Source: CAKZNE01 sp963976435
GTDB lineage: Bacteria; Bacteroidota; Bacteroidia; Flavobacteriales; Schleiferiaceae
Length of the DNA stretch: 64,000 nucleotides
Reading direction: 5' to 3'
NCBI GenBank assembly: GCA_963976435.1
Contig: CAXBKQ010000017.1
Span: 1 to 64,000 of the forward strand
The stretch's first letter is position 1. Each line of letters starts with the position of its first letter. Made by a program: the position numbers and the translations under genes. The notes under the pieces are model-generated. The model did no database searches. It was not told where the DNA came from and saw nothing but the letters and a program-made list of their open reading frames with translations. Shown piece by piece: positions 24,828 through 34,788 of the stretch.

Positions 24828-24852
24828 AAAGGCGGTATTAAATACCGCCTTT
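24828..24852. terminator. Bidirectional terminator
   Basis: AAAGGCGGTATT (24828-24839) and AATACCGCCTTT (24841-24852) are perfect inverted complements around one base. It lies exactly between two convergent stop codons, with A-rich and T-rich flanks, so it can serve both genes. Confidence 0.92.
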
Positions 24853-24857
24853 AACCA

Positions 24858-27800
24858 TTAATTTTCTTCTGCTAATTGCCTTTGCAATTCTTTTACCCCT
24901 TCCTCAAGCTGAGGGTCTTTTCCTAGTATTACTTGTTCAGGAGCATGTTCTACTTTAATATCTGGTTCTAATTGTGTGTTTTCCAAATATTCTCCACTTA
25001 AGGAAAGCATACCTACTTGTGGAATTCCAAAAACTACATTGTTTTGCAGTCCTTCCCACCATACTGCTGTACCTGTTCCCGGTACTGGCATGCCAATTAG
25101 TTTTCCTATTCCCAGTGCCCTATAAGTAAATGGGAACATATGAGCATCGGAATAATTGCTTTCGCTCATTACAACCACCGAAGGTTTTCTCCATTTAAAT
25201 TGTGGTTCATTTCCAATATTCTGCCCTCTTGGCATAAAGGTCATATAGGTTTTACCATTTAGGAAAGTAGCTAAATCGTCGTGAAGCCATCCACCACCAT
25301 TAAATCGAGTGTCTACGATAAGGGCTTTTTTATTGGCGTGTTTTCCCAATACAGTTTCATAGACTTTTCTATAGCTTCTATCATTCATTCCTCTTACATG
25401 TACATAGCCAATTTCACCATCAGAAAGTTCATCTACAATTTTCTCACAATTCCTAATCCATCTTTCATATCTCAATCCAAATTCGGCACCTATACTTGTT
25501 GGCTTCACTATTTCATCCCATCTTTTTTTACTTTTAGGATCATAGATAGAAAGCAAGGTATTTTTCCCTGTTTTTCGATTTAGCAAGGGATAGTGGTTTT
25601 CATTTGCCAAGATTGATTGACCATCTATTTTTTCAATTATCATCCCTGCCTTTATTTTGGAATCCTTTTTATCTAGGGGTCCACCAAGCATTAGCTCGCT
25701 AATTTTTAGGCCATCCCCATCATAGGAATAATCGTAAAAGACTCCTAAGCTGGCGGTATTATCCGGATTGGAAATGCTATATCTAAATCTTGCTCCTGTA
25801 TGGGAAGCATTAAGTTCTCCCAACATTTCACTAAGCATTTCTGCGAAATCATAATTGTTGTTGATATAAGGTAGGAATTTGGCGTATTCCTTTTTATACA
25901 TATCCCAATCTACCTGATGGAGATCTTTTACATAAAATTTCTTTTTCACCTGTCTCCAAACATGTTCAAATAAATAAGCTCTTTCTTCACTTTCGTTAAG
26001 GATCATTTCTCCTTTTATAGATACAGACTCCGCCTTACCACTAGCAATATTTACTTTTTTTACGCCGCTGCTAGTGAGAATAAACAGGTGTTTTCCCTCC
26101 TTATCGGGAATTAAACTTCCGCCAGATCTACTATTCAGTTTTGCCAAAATGCTGGTCTCACGGGTTCTTAATTTAGTTTGCCACAGATTGTAACCCTTTT
26201 CAAATCTAGCTAGGTATAAAAGGTTTTCACCATCATCAGTAACATAGGCATCGGAAATTTGTCCAGAATGAACACTTAGCCGGACCCTTCTATTTTCAAG
26301 GCCTTCAAAATCAAATTTCAAATCTTTTACCTTCTCCTTCTTTTTGTCCTTTTCCTTGTCTTTCTTTTTATCTTTTTTATCCTTTTCTGATTTCTTTTCC
26401 TTTTTAGCCTCCTCTTTGGCTTCCTTTTTTAGTTCATATTCCTCCTCGCTCAATTTAAAATCATCATAGGCTTTTTGATTTAGGAAATAGGCGTAAATAT
26501 CTAATTGCCCACCCCAGCTAGCATGGTTTTTCATTCCATCTCTAGAAGAAAAAGTCATGGCCATTTTACCATCCATCATCCACCTTGGGGAATAATGTCC
26601 ATATCCACTCTGGGAAAGGTTAATGATTTCTTTTCCCCCTTCGGCACTCACCAATCCAGCTTGGGAAATCCACTGTTTGTCTTGTAGGAAATTCACTAAA
26701 AACCATTTACTATCTGGCGACCAGGAATAATATTGATCTCCATCAGAATAGGAGTAATTTTTGTCTATTGCTACAATTTCACGAACAGCTTCGGATTTTA
26801 GGTTGAGCACTTTTAGCGCGGTTCTTTCTTCCAAAAAGGCAACTTCTTTTCCATCTGGAGAATAGGAAGCTTGGAAGGTTTCCTTGTCATTGGCCAGAAT
26901 CACCTCTTCTTCAATAATGGTGGAGTTGAAAAAGTATTTTTCCTCCTTTCTTGAGATACTACTTTGGTAAAGATTCCAACTCGAATTTCTTTCCCCGGCA
27001 TATAGTAGAGATCTACCATCCGGACTAAAACTCACGGATCTTTCTTGTTCTGGGGTATTGGTAATCCTTTTGCTGGTGCCGGTTTTTACGGAGCTTACAA
27101 ATACTTCTCCTCTTACAATAAAGGCAATCTCTTTTCCATTTGGAGAAACTGCAATTTGATTAGCATTGCCACCAATTTTCAGGGTCTTCTCCGGATTGTA
27201 GCGTTCATCGGATACAATTTCTACGGCTACTTTTTTAGGACTATCGCCTTCCTTTAAAGTGTATAATTCACCATCATAGGAAAAGGATAAAACCCCATTG
27301 GAGCTAATGCTTAAACTTCTCACAGGATGTTTGTCTAAGGAACTAATTTGCTCTTGAGAATAGGGGGCAGTTTGGGATTTCTTAAAAATATTAAAGGAGC
27401 CATTTTCCTCACTTAAATAATAAAAGCTACTGCCATCGGGATGAAAAACAGGATTTCTATCTTCACCTTCAAAGCTAGATATTTTAGTGTGCTTTTTTGA
27501 CTCCACATTATAAATCCAAATATCTCTGGTTACTGAGGAAACATGATGCTTGCGAAAGGCATTTTCGTATCCTTTTACATCGTGATAAATTATCAGTTTA
27601 CCATCCTGGCTATAATTTGCTTTTTCGGCTGGAGTGCTTAGAATTTGTTTTACTCGTCCACCATTTAAAGGAACTTCATAGAGCTCGGAAAGCAATCCAG
27701 ATGGAAATTGTTGGTTTTTAACATGATCCAATCTCGGGGAGCTAAACAAAACTTTTTGGTTATCCAGACTAAAGCCAGAAGGCATATCATTAGTAGAATA

Positions 27801-28118
27801 ATAAGTAAGTCGCTGCGCCTTTCCACCCGTCGATGGAATTGTGAAAATATCAAAGTTCCCATAGCGGTTGGAAGCAAAGGCTATAGTTTTTCCATCATGC
27901 GACCATACAGGTTGAATGTCGTTTGCTTCGTGAAGAGTTAATGGACTTGCCTTTCCACCCTGACTGGAAACGGTATATAAATCTCCTTTAAAGGAAAAGA
28001 CAATGGTTGTACCATCTGGTGAAATTGCTGGGTAGCGCAACCACAATGGATTTTTTTCTGCGATTAGGCTTCCCCAAGTCAGGAGGTATAGTCCTAAAAT
28101 GCTGCAAATTTTTCTCAT
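24858..28118 (-). CDS. Tricorn-type S41 protease
   Basis: 1086 residues with signal peptide (MRKICSILGLYLLTWGSLIAEK), so a periplasmic tricorn homologue. N-terminal beta-propellers with TolB-like blades (YPAISPDGTTIVFSFKGDLYTV, VSFSPDGRSLLYAGE, ASYSPDGKEVAFLEE), a tricorn C1/PDZ region (LGVFYDYSYDGDGLKISELMLGGPLDKKDSKIKAGMIIEKIDG), then the S41 catalytic core with DTRFNGGG and the probable nucleophile S990 in SNYSDAHMFP. A strongly charged Lys/Glu/Asp linker (about residues 560-595) separates the propellers. It should degrade peptides outside the cytoplasm. Confidence 0.92.
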   Translation of the reverse strand: MRKICSILGLYLLTWGSLIAEKNPLWLRYPAISPDGTTIVFSFKGDLYTVSSQGGKASPLTLHEANDIQPVWSHDGKTIAFASNRYGNFDIFTIPSTGGKAQRLTYYSTNDMPSGFSLDNQKVLFSSPRLDHVKNQQFPSGLLSELYEVPLNGGRVKQILSTPAEKANYSQDGKLIIYHDVKGYENAFRKHHVSSVTRDIWIYNVESKKHTKISSFEGEDRNPVFHPDGSSFYYLSEENGSFNIFKKSQTAPYSQEQISSLDKHPVRSLSISSNGVLSFSYDGELYTLKEGDSPKKVAVEIVSDERYNPEKTLKIGGNANQIAVSPNGKEIAFIVRGEVFVSSVKTGTSKRITNTPEQERSVSFSPDGRSLLYAGERNSSWNLYQSSISRKEEKYFFNSTIIEEEVILANDKETFQASYSPDGKEVAFLEERTALKVLNLKSEAVREIVAIDKNYSYSDGDQYYSWSPDSKWFLVNFLQDKQWISQAGLVSAEGGKEIINLSQSGYGHYSPRWMMDGKMAMTFSSRDGMKNHASWGGQLDIYAYFLNQKAYDDFKLSEEEYELKKEAKEEAKKEKKSEKDKKDKKKDKEKDKKKEKVKDLKFDFEGLENRRVRLSVHSGQISDAYVTDDGENLLYLARFEKGYNLWQTKLRTRETSILAKLNSRSGGSLIPDKEGKHLFILTSSGVKKVNIASGKAESVSIKGEMILNESEERAYLFEHVWRQVKKKFYVKDLHQVDWDMYKKEYAKFLPYINNNYDFAEMLSEMLGELNASHTGARFRYSISNPDNTASLGVFYDYSYDGDGLKISELMLGGPLDKKDSKIKAGMIIEKIDGQSILANENHYPLLNRKTGKNTLLSIYDPKSKKRWDEIVKPTSIGAEFGLRYERWIRNCEKIVDELSDGEIGYVHVRGMNDRSYRKVYETVLGKHANKKALIVDTRFNGGGWLHDDLATFLNGKTYMTFMPRGQNIGNEPQFKWRKPSVVVMSESNYSDAHMFPFTYRALGIGKLIGMPVPGTGTAVWWEGLQNNVVFGIPQVGMLSLSGEYLENTQLEPDIKVEHAPEQVILGKDPQLEEGVKELQRQLAEEN

Positions 28119-28315
28119 AATTAATAGTTTAGTTTTCGTTTATAAGCCTAAAAGTATTGATAATCTTTGAATTAGAATAAAGGACAATTAGAAGAATAAG
28201 AAGGGAATCTTTAGGCTAATAGATGATAAATATCAGTTTCAAAGCTGATAAAACTCATTTTCTAAATCGATAAGGATTAGGATCTTGCCTACATCAAAAT
28301 AAAAAATCAGAAATC

Positions 28316-29137
28316 ATGAAAAACATTCTAATACCTACAGATTATTCTAGTTGTGCAAGAAATGCTATACAATATGCCATGGACTATTTTGGGCATAAAG
28401 AGGTTCAATATTATTTTCTAAACACCTTTGTTCAACCCAGTTCCTCAGCGGGAATGATGGTTTCTTTAATAGAAATGATGCGTGAGGATTCTGTAAAGGG
28501 AATGAAAAATGAAATAGATTATTTTGAGGATTTACTTCCCGAAAATTCCGCAAAAATTACAGGTCTTACCGAATATGGTTCATTGGCTACAATTGTAGAT
28601 CGAGAAGTGAGGGAAAGGCAGATAGATTTTGTAGTAATGGGTACCAAAGGCGCTGAAGGTTTGGATAAATTTATTTCTGGATCTAATGCAGCCGATCTTA
28701 TAAGGTCTGTAAAATGTCCTTTAATGATAGTTCCAGAGGATAAGAGCTTTAGCAAAATTGATACCCTTGGATTTGCAGCGGATTTCGAAAGGTTAAAAGA
28801 CAATAGTATCTTAAGTCCTATTGAAGCTATGATACAGGATTTGGATACTGAAATTGTTGTGGTGAATGTGAGAAAACAGGGGGAGACCCTTGATATTGAA
28901 AAAGGTGCTGCCAGATTAAATCTCGACATACTTTTCAAGGATAAAGCCTATAGGGTTAATAATGTTGAAAATGACAATATTGTGGAAGGAATTAATCAAT
29001 TTGGTGAAGATTATGATATTGATGTTTTGGTGATGATTGCCAGAAAGCATGGGTTTTTTGAATCACTATTTAGAAAAAGTATCACCAAAGAGATTGCTAT
29101 GATGGGTAGATTACCCCTGATGATAATCAATGAATAA
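28316..29137 (+). CDS. Universal stress protein, tandem UspA domains
   Basis: 273 residues with two UspA halves. The first has MKNILIPTDYSSCARNAIQYAMDYF and the ATP-loop-like VMGTKGAEGLDKFISGSNAADLIRSVKCPLMIVPED; the second ends VLVMIARKHGFFESLFRKSITKEIAMMGRLPLMIINE. The G-2x-G-9x-G(S) pattern is present in the first half (GTKGAEGLDKFISGSNA), so ATP binding is plausible there, and weaker in the second. The role in stress tolerance is inferred from the family. A lipoprotein gene follows after 71 bp. Confidence 0.88.
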   Translation: MKNILIPTDYSSCARNAIQYAMDYFGHKEVQYYFLNTFVQPSSSAGMMVSLIEMMREDSVKGMKNEIDYFEDLLPENSAKITGLTEYGSLATIVDREVRERQIDFVVMGTKGAEGLDKFISGSNAADLIRSVKCPLMIVPEDKSFSKIDTLGFAADFERLKDNSILSPIEAMIQDLDTEIVVVNVRKQGETLDIEKGAARLNLDILFKDKAYRVNNVENDNIVEGINQFGEDYDIDVLVMIARKHGFFESLFRKSITKEIAMMGRLPLMIINE

Positions 29138-29208
29138 ACTTTATTTGGACTGAAGCCGACAGTTTATTTTTGATCCTTATTGTAGTATTGCTTAAAATTA
29201 AAATACAG

Positions 29209-29997
29209 ATGAGAGGAAAAATTGCAATTATTGGCTTTTTGTTTTTTAGTGCAATAGCTTGTGGAAATGAAAACACTTCTATCAGTAAGGAGAAGGGTTC
29301 TGAGGAAAGCCAGGAAACAAGGCAAGAATCCAAGGCAGAAATTCTCGTAAATGAGCTTATTGAAAATCACGGGGGATCAAAGTATGATTCGGCTCATTTT
29401 TCTTTCGTTTTTAGAGATATCGAATATAGCTTTCACAATAAATCATCCTCATTCGAGTATAGTCGTAGGTTTAGAAAGGACTCTTTGGAAATTTTAGATT
29501 GGATGGATGGAAATAATTTCAGTAGGCTTCAAAATGGCAGTGAAATGAAACTTTCTGCTCAGGAAATTGGAAGGTATAGATCCTCTATTAATTCGGTAAT
29601 ATATTTTGCTACTCTACCTCATAAATTAAATGATGAGGCCGTTTTTAAAGAATATCTCGGAGAAGATACTATTCGCGGTATAGCCTATCAATTGGTAAAG
29701 GTTACTTTTTCTGAAAAGGGTGGAGGTGAAGATTTTGATGATGAATTTTTGTATTGGATAAATTCAAAAAATAAAAACTTGGACTATTTCGCCTACAATT
29801 ATAAGGTGGAAGGAGGAGGTACAAGATTTAGAGAATCCATCAATAGACGAATTGTGGATGGAATTGTATTTCAGGATTATATAAACTATAAAGCTCCCAT
29901 AGGTATGGAATTAAAGGATTTATCTAAGCTTTTCGAAAAAGGAGAATTGAAGCTGCTTTCACGAATTGAAATGGAAAATATCAAGGCATTGCCTTAA
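29209..29997 (+). CDS. DUF6503-like lipoprotein
   Basis: 262 residues from ATG 29209. Lipoprotein signal with lipobox (GFLFFSAIACG). After a Glu/Ser-rich linker the domain reads ELIENHGGSKYDSAHFSFVFRDIEYSFHN, SRRFRKDSLEILDWMDG, and GIAYQLVKVTFSEKGGG, similar to Bacteroidota DUF6503 proteins and more loosely to LolA/outer-membrane sorting folds. Function unknown. Its stop overlaps that of the convergent barrel gene by 4 bp. Confidence 0.72.
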   Translation: MRGKIAIIGFLFFSAIACGNENTSISKEKGSEESQETRQESKAEILVNELIENHGGSKYDSAHFSFVFRDIEYSFHNKSSSFEYSRRFRKDSLEILDWMDGNNFSRLQNGSEMKLSAQEIGRYRSSINSVIYFATLPHKLNDEAVFKEYLGEDTIRGIAYQLVKVTFSEKGGGEDFDDEFLYWINSKNKNLDYFAYNYKVEGGGTRFRESINRRIVDGIVFQDYINYKAPIGMELKDLSKLFEKGELKLLSRIEMENIKALP

Positions 29998-31124
29998 AAT
30001 GCCTCTCCAATAAAAAAATAAATACCTGTGCCTTCTTGGGTAAATGCAAAATCCAGTCTGGTGAATATATCTTTATCAGGAAATAACAAAAAACGGATAC
30101 CTGTTCCGGCGGTGGGTAAAAATTGATTTATTGCCAATTTGCTGTCATCACCATAAACTTGACCTGCAGCAAGAAAAAAGCTTGCTCCCCATCTTTTGGA
30201 AAACCAAAATGGGAGCATCCTGTATTCCACCTGGGCTGCTAGAATATTTTTATCTCTATATCTTCCTAAATAATATCCACGCATCAGGTTTTCACCACCG
30301 AGTAGAGACAGTTGATTGAATGGAGCTTCTCCATCGACAATAAATCGCCCAAAAATTTGTGCCGCCAGTACATCATTTTTATTTACGGGCCTGTAAATTC
30401 TATTATCGCTAACAATACTGGTAAAATTGAATTCACTACCCCAAACATCATGATATTGTATTAGGGCTAATTCATTAAAAAGCCCATGTCTAGCATTTAA
30501 AGCATTGTGAAGATTGTCGTAAACCAAACCAAAACCAAGTCCTAAATTGGTAGATCCGTTTCCTCCTAGTGGTCGGGTCAAACCGATATCTTCATCCTCA
30601 TAATGTACGGATCTCAAACTTTGATAATCTATTTCCAATCCTCCATAAAAAGAAGGTTTAATTTCTCTTAATACCCTTTCCTTTAAAAACAAATAATTCC
30701 CCTCAATTTCGGCCAAAGGTTCTGCCTGACTATTGGGTCCAATACCATAATAGAGGAGAGGAAAACTTTGATATCTGAACTTCCCAAGAAAAAACCATTT
30801 GTTTTTATCGCTGTACAAGGCATGATCTAGCCAAAGCCCATATTGATTTTCGAGGGTGTAAAATGTAAAACCGCTGAGTTCGCTTAATCGGTTTGAGGTA
30901 TCCCTATTCGCATAATAAACATACAAGGAGGAGAAACCAAATTCCCAGCTTGTTTCGGGAGAAAAACCTATGGTAGGATAAATTAAAAGCTTGGGTTTGC
31001 TAACATCAGCAGTGTCGTTCACCAAATAGTTGATATATCGACCCAGAATCCCCCATTTATTATTTTGCTGGGCATTTAATGTGTAGATAAAGAAAGTGAG
31101 AATAATGAGAATCCACTTTTTCAT
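29994..31124 (-). CDS. BamA/TamA-like outer-membrane barrel protein (surface antigen D15 type)
   Basis: 376 residues with signal peptide MKKWILIILTFFIYTLNAQ. Alternating hydrophobic strands fill the rest, with D15-family features: PTIGFSPETSWEFGFSSLYVYY at the start, GLGLVYDNLHNALNARHGLFNELAL, FGRFIVDGEAPFNQLSLLGGENLMRGYYLGRYRDKNILAAQVEYR and a C-terminal Phe (FIGEAF). No POTRA domains, so it is a short barrel-only member. A second member of the same type lies at 42091-43221. Role in outer-membrane biogenesis or transport is unproven. Confidence 0.82.
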   Translation of the reverse strand: MKKWILIILTFFIYTLNAQQNNKWGILGRYINYLVNDTADVSKPKLLIYPTIGFSPETSWEFGFSSLYVYYANRDTSNRLSELSGFTFYTLENQYGLWLDHALYSDKNKWFFLGKFRYQSFPLLYYGIGPNSQAEPLAEIEGNYLFLKERVLREIKPSFYGGLEIDYQSLRSVHYEDEDIGLTRPLGGNGSTNLGLGFGLVYDNLHNALNARHGLFNELALIQYHDVWGSEFNFTSIVSDNRIYRPVNKNDVLAAQIFGRFIVDGEAPFNQLSLLGGENLMRGYYLGRYRDKNILAAQVEYRMLPFWFSKRWGASFFLAAGQVYGDDSKLAINQFLPTAGTGIRFLLFPDKDIFTRLDFAFTQEGTGIYFFIGEAF

Positions 31125-31209
31125 AATAGGCCTTGATTAGGCTGTAAATATGCGGATTTTGATACAATCTCCAAATAGCTGAATAAGGAGGGATTTCTAA
31201 AGCAATGGA

Positions 31210-31623
31210 CTATGCACATTTAGGGCATAGTCCTGCTAATAATAAAAACTTTTCTGTAACCTTAAAACCTTTTGGACTTTCAATTTTAGGGATGCTATAA
31301 TCTTCTATACAAAATGTATCACTGCAGCTATCGCATTTAAAATGAGCATGATTGTCACTGTGCTTATGATCTTTTTCATCGGAATGCGAGCAAAGGGCAT
31401 ATTTTACCGAAACTTCATCATCTGGAATTTTGTGTAATAGACCTTTATTTTCAAATTGTTCCAATATTCGATAAAGGGTAACCCTATCAATATTTCCCCC
31501 TAAAGCCTGCTGCAATTCATTGTGTGCTAAGGCTTTTTGCTGTTTGGAAAATTCTTGTAAAACCAAAATTCTAGATTTGGTTTTTCGCAATTGATGTTGG
31601 TCTAAGAGGTTTTCGGCTTTCAT
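31210..31623 (-). CDS. Fur-family regulator, probably Zur-like
   Basis: 137 residues. DNA-binding N-domain (KTKSRILVLQEFSKQQKALAHNELQQAL, RVTLYRILEQFENKGLLHKI), then a His-rich hinge (HSDEKDHKHSDNHAHFKCDSCSDTFC) and a C-terminal LCPKC pair, giving the structural zinc CxxC sites of the family. Start codon directly follows the stop of the DUF4625 gene (TAA-ATG). The neighbouring TonB receptor, His-rich lipoprotein and the shared palindromes suggest zinc (Zur) rather than iron; this is inferred. Confidence 0.87.
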   Translation of the reverse strand: MKAENLLDQHQLRKTKSRILVLQEFSKQQKALAHNELQQALGGNIDRVTLYRILEQFENKGLLHKIPDDEVSVKYALCSHSDEKDHKHSDNHAHFKCDSCSDTFCIEDYSIPKIESPKGFKVTEKFLLLAGLCPKCA

Positions 31624-32406
31624 TTAATGGATATGCACATGTCCTTCAAATATATTGAGATTTCCATCACTATCCTTAACAATTACCTCAAAAACATAAT
31701 CACCACTTTCAGCAGTTGTTGGAATCTTAATATTAATGCCTCCATCAGCTTGGAAATCCCATAATACATCCGCCGTTCCTGTTAAATCAAAATCTGCCTC
31801 AAATAAGGCATCCTCTTGTTTTTTACCATGGCCGTGCTCCGTTTCTTCTAAGGCGATAATAATTTCCTCGATGTCAATATCATCACTTATCTGTCCGAAA
31901 ATATTTAAACTATCACCTTTGTCAACATGAACTTCTGAGGAAAAATCTGGAGAGGAAATAGCAATTTGAGCCTCACTTCCATTTAAGATCATAAAATCAA
32001 TTTCCTTAAATTCAGATTCATTACCAGATTCGTCCAGTAAACGCATTATACTGTGGTAAGGTCCGGCTGCAATATTTTGGGCAACAGTAATGGTGGATTC
32101 GAAATTTTTACTGGCACCATCTAAACTATAAGTTTGAGTGTAAACCCATGGTGTGGATGCTTTTTTACCATGACTATGACCATCGAAGATATCGTGAATA
32201 TCGATTTTAAACTCACCTAATTCTTGATCATCACTTAGGAGAGCTTCAAATTTCAGGTCGCCGCCTGTATTCACTATTATTTCTTCTGTAAGTCCATTGA
32301 TGGTGGCATTAGAAATAGTTGGAGATTTTTCATCATTATCATCATCCTTGTCGCAGGAAATGGATATTAAGGAAATAAGTAGGGGTAGAAGTATAATTTT
32401 TTTCAT
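31624..32406 (-). CDS. His-rich DUF4625 lipoprotein
   Basis: 260 residues, lipobox SLISISCDKDDDND. Two Ig-like DUF4625 repeats (SPTISNATINGLTEEIIVNTGGDLKFEALLSDDQELGEFKIDIHDIFDGHSHGKK and the later GDSLNIFGQISDDIDIEEIIIALEETEHGHGKK). His clusters GHSHG, EHGHG and GHVHIH (C-terminus) could bind Zn or another divalent metal on the cell surface. It sits between a TonB receptor and a Fur-family gene on one strand, with an operator-like palindrome at its own promoter. A role as a metallophore or metal-shuttling partner of the receptor is inferred. Confidence 0.85.
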   Translation of the reverse strand: MKKIILLPLLISLISISCDKDDDNDEKSPTISNATINGLTEEIIVNTGGDLKFEALLSDDQELGEFKIDIHDIFDGHSHGKKASTPWVYTQTYSLDGASKNFESTITVAQNIAAGPYHSIMRLLDESGNESEFKEIDFMILNGSEAQIAISSPDFSSEVHVDKGDSLNIFGQISDDIDIEEIIIALEETEHGHGKKQEDALFEADFDLTGTADVLWDFQADGGINIKIPTTAESGDYVFEVIVKDSDGNLNIFEGHVHIH

Positions 32407-32410
32407 ACCA

Positions 32411-32440
32411 CAAATATATATAAATGAAACAATGTTGCAA
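32411..32440 (-). promoter_or_regulatory. Promoter with Zur-like operator before DUF4625 gene
   Basis: On the minus strand: TTG (complement of 32438-32440), 19-bp spacer, TATATTTG (32411-32418), a good Bacteroidota -33/-7 pair just before the ATG. The palindrome-like TTGCAACATTGTTTC (32426-32440) overlaps the -33 box and matches the sequence before the TonB receptor gene (TGCAAC-T/A-TTGTT-G/T-C). Repressor binding is inferred. Confidence 0.65.
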
Positions 32441-32443
32441 TAA

Positions 32444-34786
32444 CTAAAATGTAATTTTTGCTTGAAAAATAAAATTTCGTCCTTGTTCGGGTAAATTCAA
32501 AATCCGATATCTTGAAAGATGGCTGAGGTAGGCTTCATTAAAGATGTTTTGCACTGAAAACCCAAAATTGATTTTCAGGCTTTTCATTTTTATTTCAATA
32601 TTGGAGTTCAAGGCAAAAAGTTTATATCCAGGTGTGGGCTTTTCATTTCTATCCACCCTATTTTGGGCTGCCGTAAGTCTTTGATCTAGGCCAATGTTCC
32701 ATTGGAAATTCGGCTTTTTCTTGATCCTATATTTTAAGCTAGATATTTGAGAGAAGGGGGGGCTAAAGGGTAATGCTAGACCTGTATTTATATTGAGATT
32801 ATAAACATACTCCATTCCTAAATTCCAAAAAAACACATCCTTAAGGTTTGATCCCATGGAAATTTCTGCACCACTTAAAATTGCCCTAGTGGAACTATAG
32901 GTATAAATCTGACCCGCATCAGGTAATGGGGAGAAACTAGCACTAGGATTGAGATATATGAAATTATCGAAATAGTTAAAAAAGGGGCTAATGCTCAACT
33001 TTAAATATTGGGTTTGCAATTCTGTACCCCAGTCGAATTGGATTCCATTTTCTGTTTCCAATTCATTATCGCCCATTTCGTGCCTAAAGGTGCCATGATG
33101 AATGCCATTACTCAAAAGCTCTGCGGCCACAGGAATTCTGAAACTTTTAGCGATGTTTAATTTATGACTCCATCGGGAATTGGGGATATAGCTAAATCCT
33201 GCCGAAAGGGAATAGTTTGAAAAGCTTTTGGATAATGCACTGGCTCTAAGAATTAAGGAGTCAATATTCGCAAAATAGGGCTGCAAATGTTGCTGAGATT
33301 CAATTTGTGCATATTGCAATCGAAGGCCTACATTCCAATTGAACTTTGTACTTTCCTCTTTTTCAAAAATCCCAAAAACTCCGAGTTCGTAGCTTTCGAA
33401 ATTTGGTATTAAAAATTCCCAGCCATCTCGGTCATTCTTTTGAAATTGCTGATCCATACCAATTTTGGTTGTCCAATTGTCCCCAGACCAAGTATATAAA
33501 CTATTATGGCTGAAAGTTTGAAGTTTTAAGCCTATAGCCATTACATTATCAGCTGGCAATTGTAAAAAACCATGAGCCAAAGGGTTTGAATTTTCTTGTC
33601 GGTCGTTTAATTGATATCCGAAATTATTCTCCAGCCAGGAATCTTTGATCTTATAGTTTAAATTCAATTTTAGAGCCTGGTGATTTACCCTTTGGTTGGG
33701 TATATCAATGTCTTTTAGCTGGCCCAAATTTTCTAAATCATAAGCTCTTGGAATTCCCGTGGCCCCTGGGAAAAGGCCTATATTCTGTAGGTAATTGCTA
33801 TAGTGAAAACGGAGCTGGACTTTCGCCCCTAAATGCCCATAAACAAAAGCCAAACTATTGGATTTTCCGGCAGTGTTCTTTAAAGTTCCATTTACCAAAG
33901 GCAATAAAAAACCATTGTAGATAAAGCTAGAATCGGGGACTTTAAAATCTTGAAATTCCTCAGCGCTGTATCTTAATAAGACGAAATTTTTATTTTTTCT
34001 CAATGAGAGTTTTATCGAATTTCCTAGACTTTGATTGTTGCTTTTAAATCTGGAATTGTATTGAAAGCCTAGGCCCGGTTTTGGAATTATATCCTCCATA
34101 ATTTTAACGATGCCAGCAGAAGCACTAGAACCATATTGAAGACTTGCAGCACCTTTAATAATTTCAATTCTCTCTACGGTAAATGGGTCAATTTCCAATC
34201 CATGATCCATACCCCATTGCTGACCTTCCTGACGAATACCTTGGTTTATTACCGAAATTCTACTGCCCATTAGTCCGCGGATGATAGGTTTGGAGACTCC
34301 TACACCAGTATTTAATGCTTGTAGACCTGGCTTTTTTTCTAAAATTTCAGCAAGACTATTTTGTTCCGCCCTGCTATTCTCATCTAAACTGATTTGCTCA
34401 ATATTGAGACTAGATTTTTGGAGTTCACTTTTTAACTTATTATCCCTTATTTCTATTTCTTCAATTCTATATACCACAGGTGTTAATTGTAATAATAAGG
34501 AAGTATCCCTTCTAACCTTCACTGGTAAATTCAGTTCTTCATAGCCTGGCGAGTTTATTTGTAATTCAAAAAAACCGGGCTTAATCCTGAATTCAAAATA
34601 TGCATTTTGGGTATATAATTTTGGTTTTTGAAGCTTGGCAATGCGAAGCTCTGCAAAGTCTATTTGTTCTTTACTTTCTTGGTCAATAAGCCTTACCTTA
34701 ACCAGAACCTGTGCATTTATAGAATTGACAGAGAACAGGGCCATAAGGAACGGCCAAAATAGATATGAATAAAAGGGGTTTTTCAT
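32444..34786 (-). CDS. TonB-dependent receptor (metal-type)
   Basis: 780 residues with signal peptide ending INAQ. A carboxypeptidase-like N-terminal domain (KVRLIDQESKEQIDFAELRIAKLQ) leads into the plug (SLNIEQISLDENSRAEQNSLAEILEKKPGLQALNTGVGVSKPIIRGLMGSRISVINQGIRQEGQQWGMDHGLEIDPF) and a 22-strand-type barrel ending in ...NFIFQAKITF with terminal Phe. The plug IRGL...RI.V. and DHG.EIDPF pattern is the one seen in receptors of the zinc/copper-type (ZnuD-like) group. Head of the regulon with the DUF4625 and Fur-family genes. Confidence 0.87.
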   Translation of the reverse strand: MKNPFYSYLFWPFLMALFSVNSINAQVLVKVRLIDQESKEQIDFAELRIAKLQKPKLYTQNAYFEFRIKPGFFELQINSPGYEELNLPVKVRRDTSLLLQLTPVVYRIEEIEIRDNKLKSELQKSSLNIEQISLDENSRAEQNSLAEILEKKPGLQALNTGVGVSKPIIRGLMGSRISVINQGIRQEGQQWGMDHGLEIDPFTVERIEIIKGAASLQYGSSASAGIVKIMEDIIPKPGLGFQYNSRFKSNNQSLGNSIKLSLRKNKNFVLLRYSAEEFQDFKVPDSSFIYNGFLLPLVNGTLKNTAGKSNSLAFVYGHLGAKVQLRFHYSNYLQNIGLFPGATGIPRAYDLENLGQLKDIDIPNQRVNHQALKLNLNYKIKDSWLENNFGYQLNDRQENSNPLAHGFLQLPADNVMAIGLKLQTFSHNSLYTWSGDNWTTKIGMDQQFQKNDRDGWEFLIPNFESYELGVFGIFEKEESTKFNWNVGLRLQYAQIESQQHLQPYFANIDSLILRASALSKSFSNYSLSAGFSYIPNSRWSHKLNIAKSFRIPVAAELLSNGIHHGTFRHEMGDNELETENGIQFDWGTELQTQYLKLSISPFFNYFDNFIYLNPSASFSPLPDAGQIYTYSSTRAILSGAEISMGSNLKDVFFWNLGMEYVYNLNINTGLALPFSPPFSQISSLKYRIKKKPNFQWNIGLDQRLTAAQNRVDRNEKPTPGYKLFALNSNIEIKMKSLKINFGFSVQNIFNEAYLSHLSRYRILNLPEQGRNFIFQAKITF

Positions 34787-34788
34787 TT

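Noticed and set aside
25281..27941. Several plus-strand frames across the tricorn gene
   Set aside because: Antisense shadows; codon pattern and domain content support only the minus-strand protease.
28365..28938. Long minus-strand frames across the universal stress protein gene
   Set aside because: They are antisense shadows of a clearly coding gene with UspA motifs.
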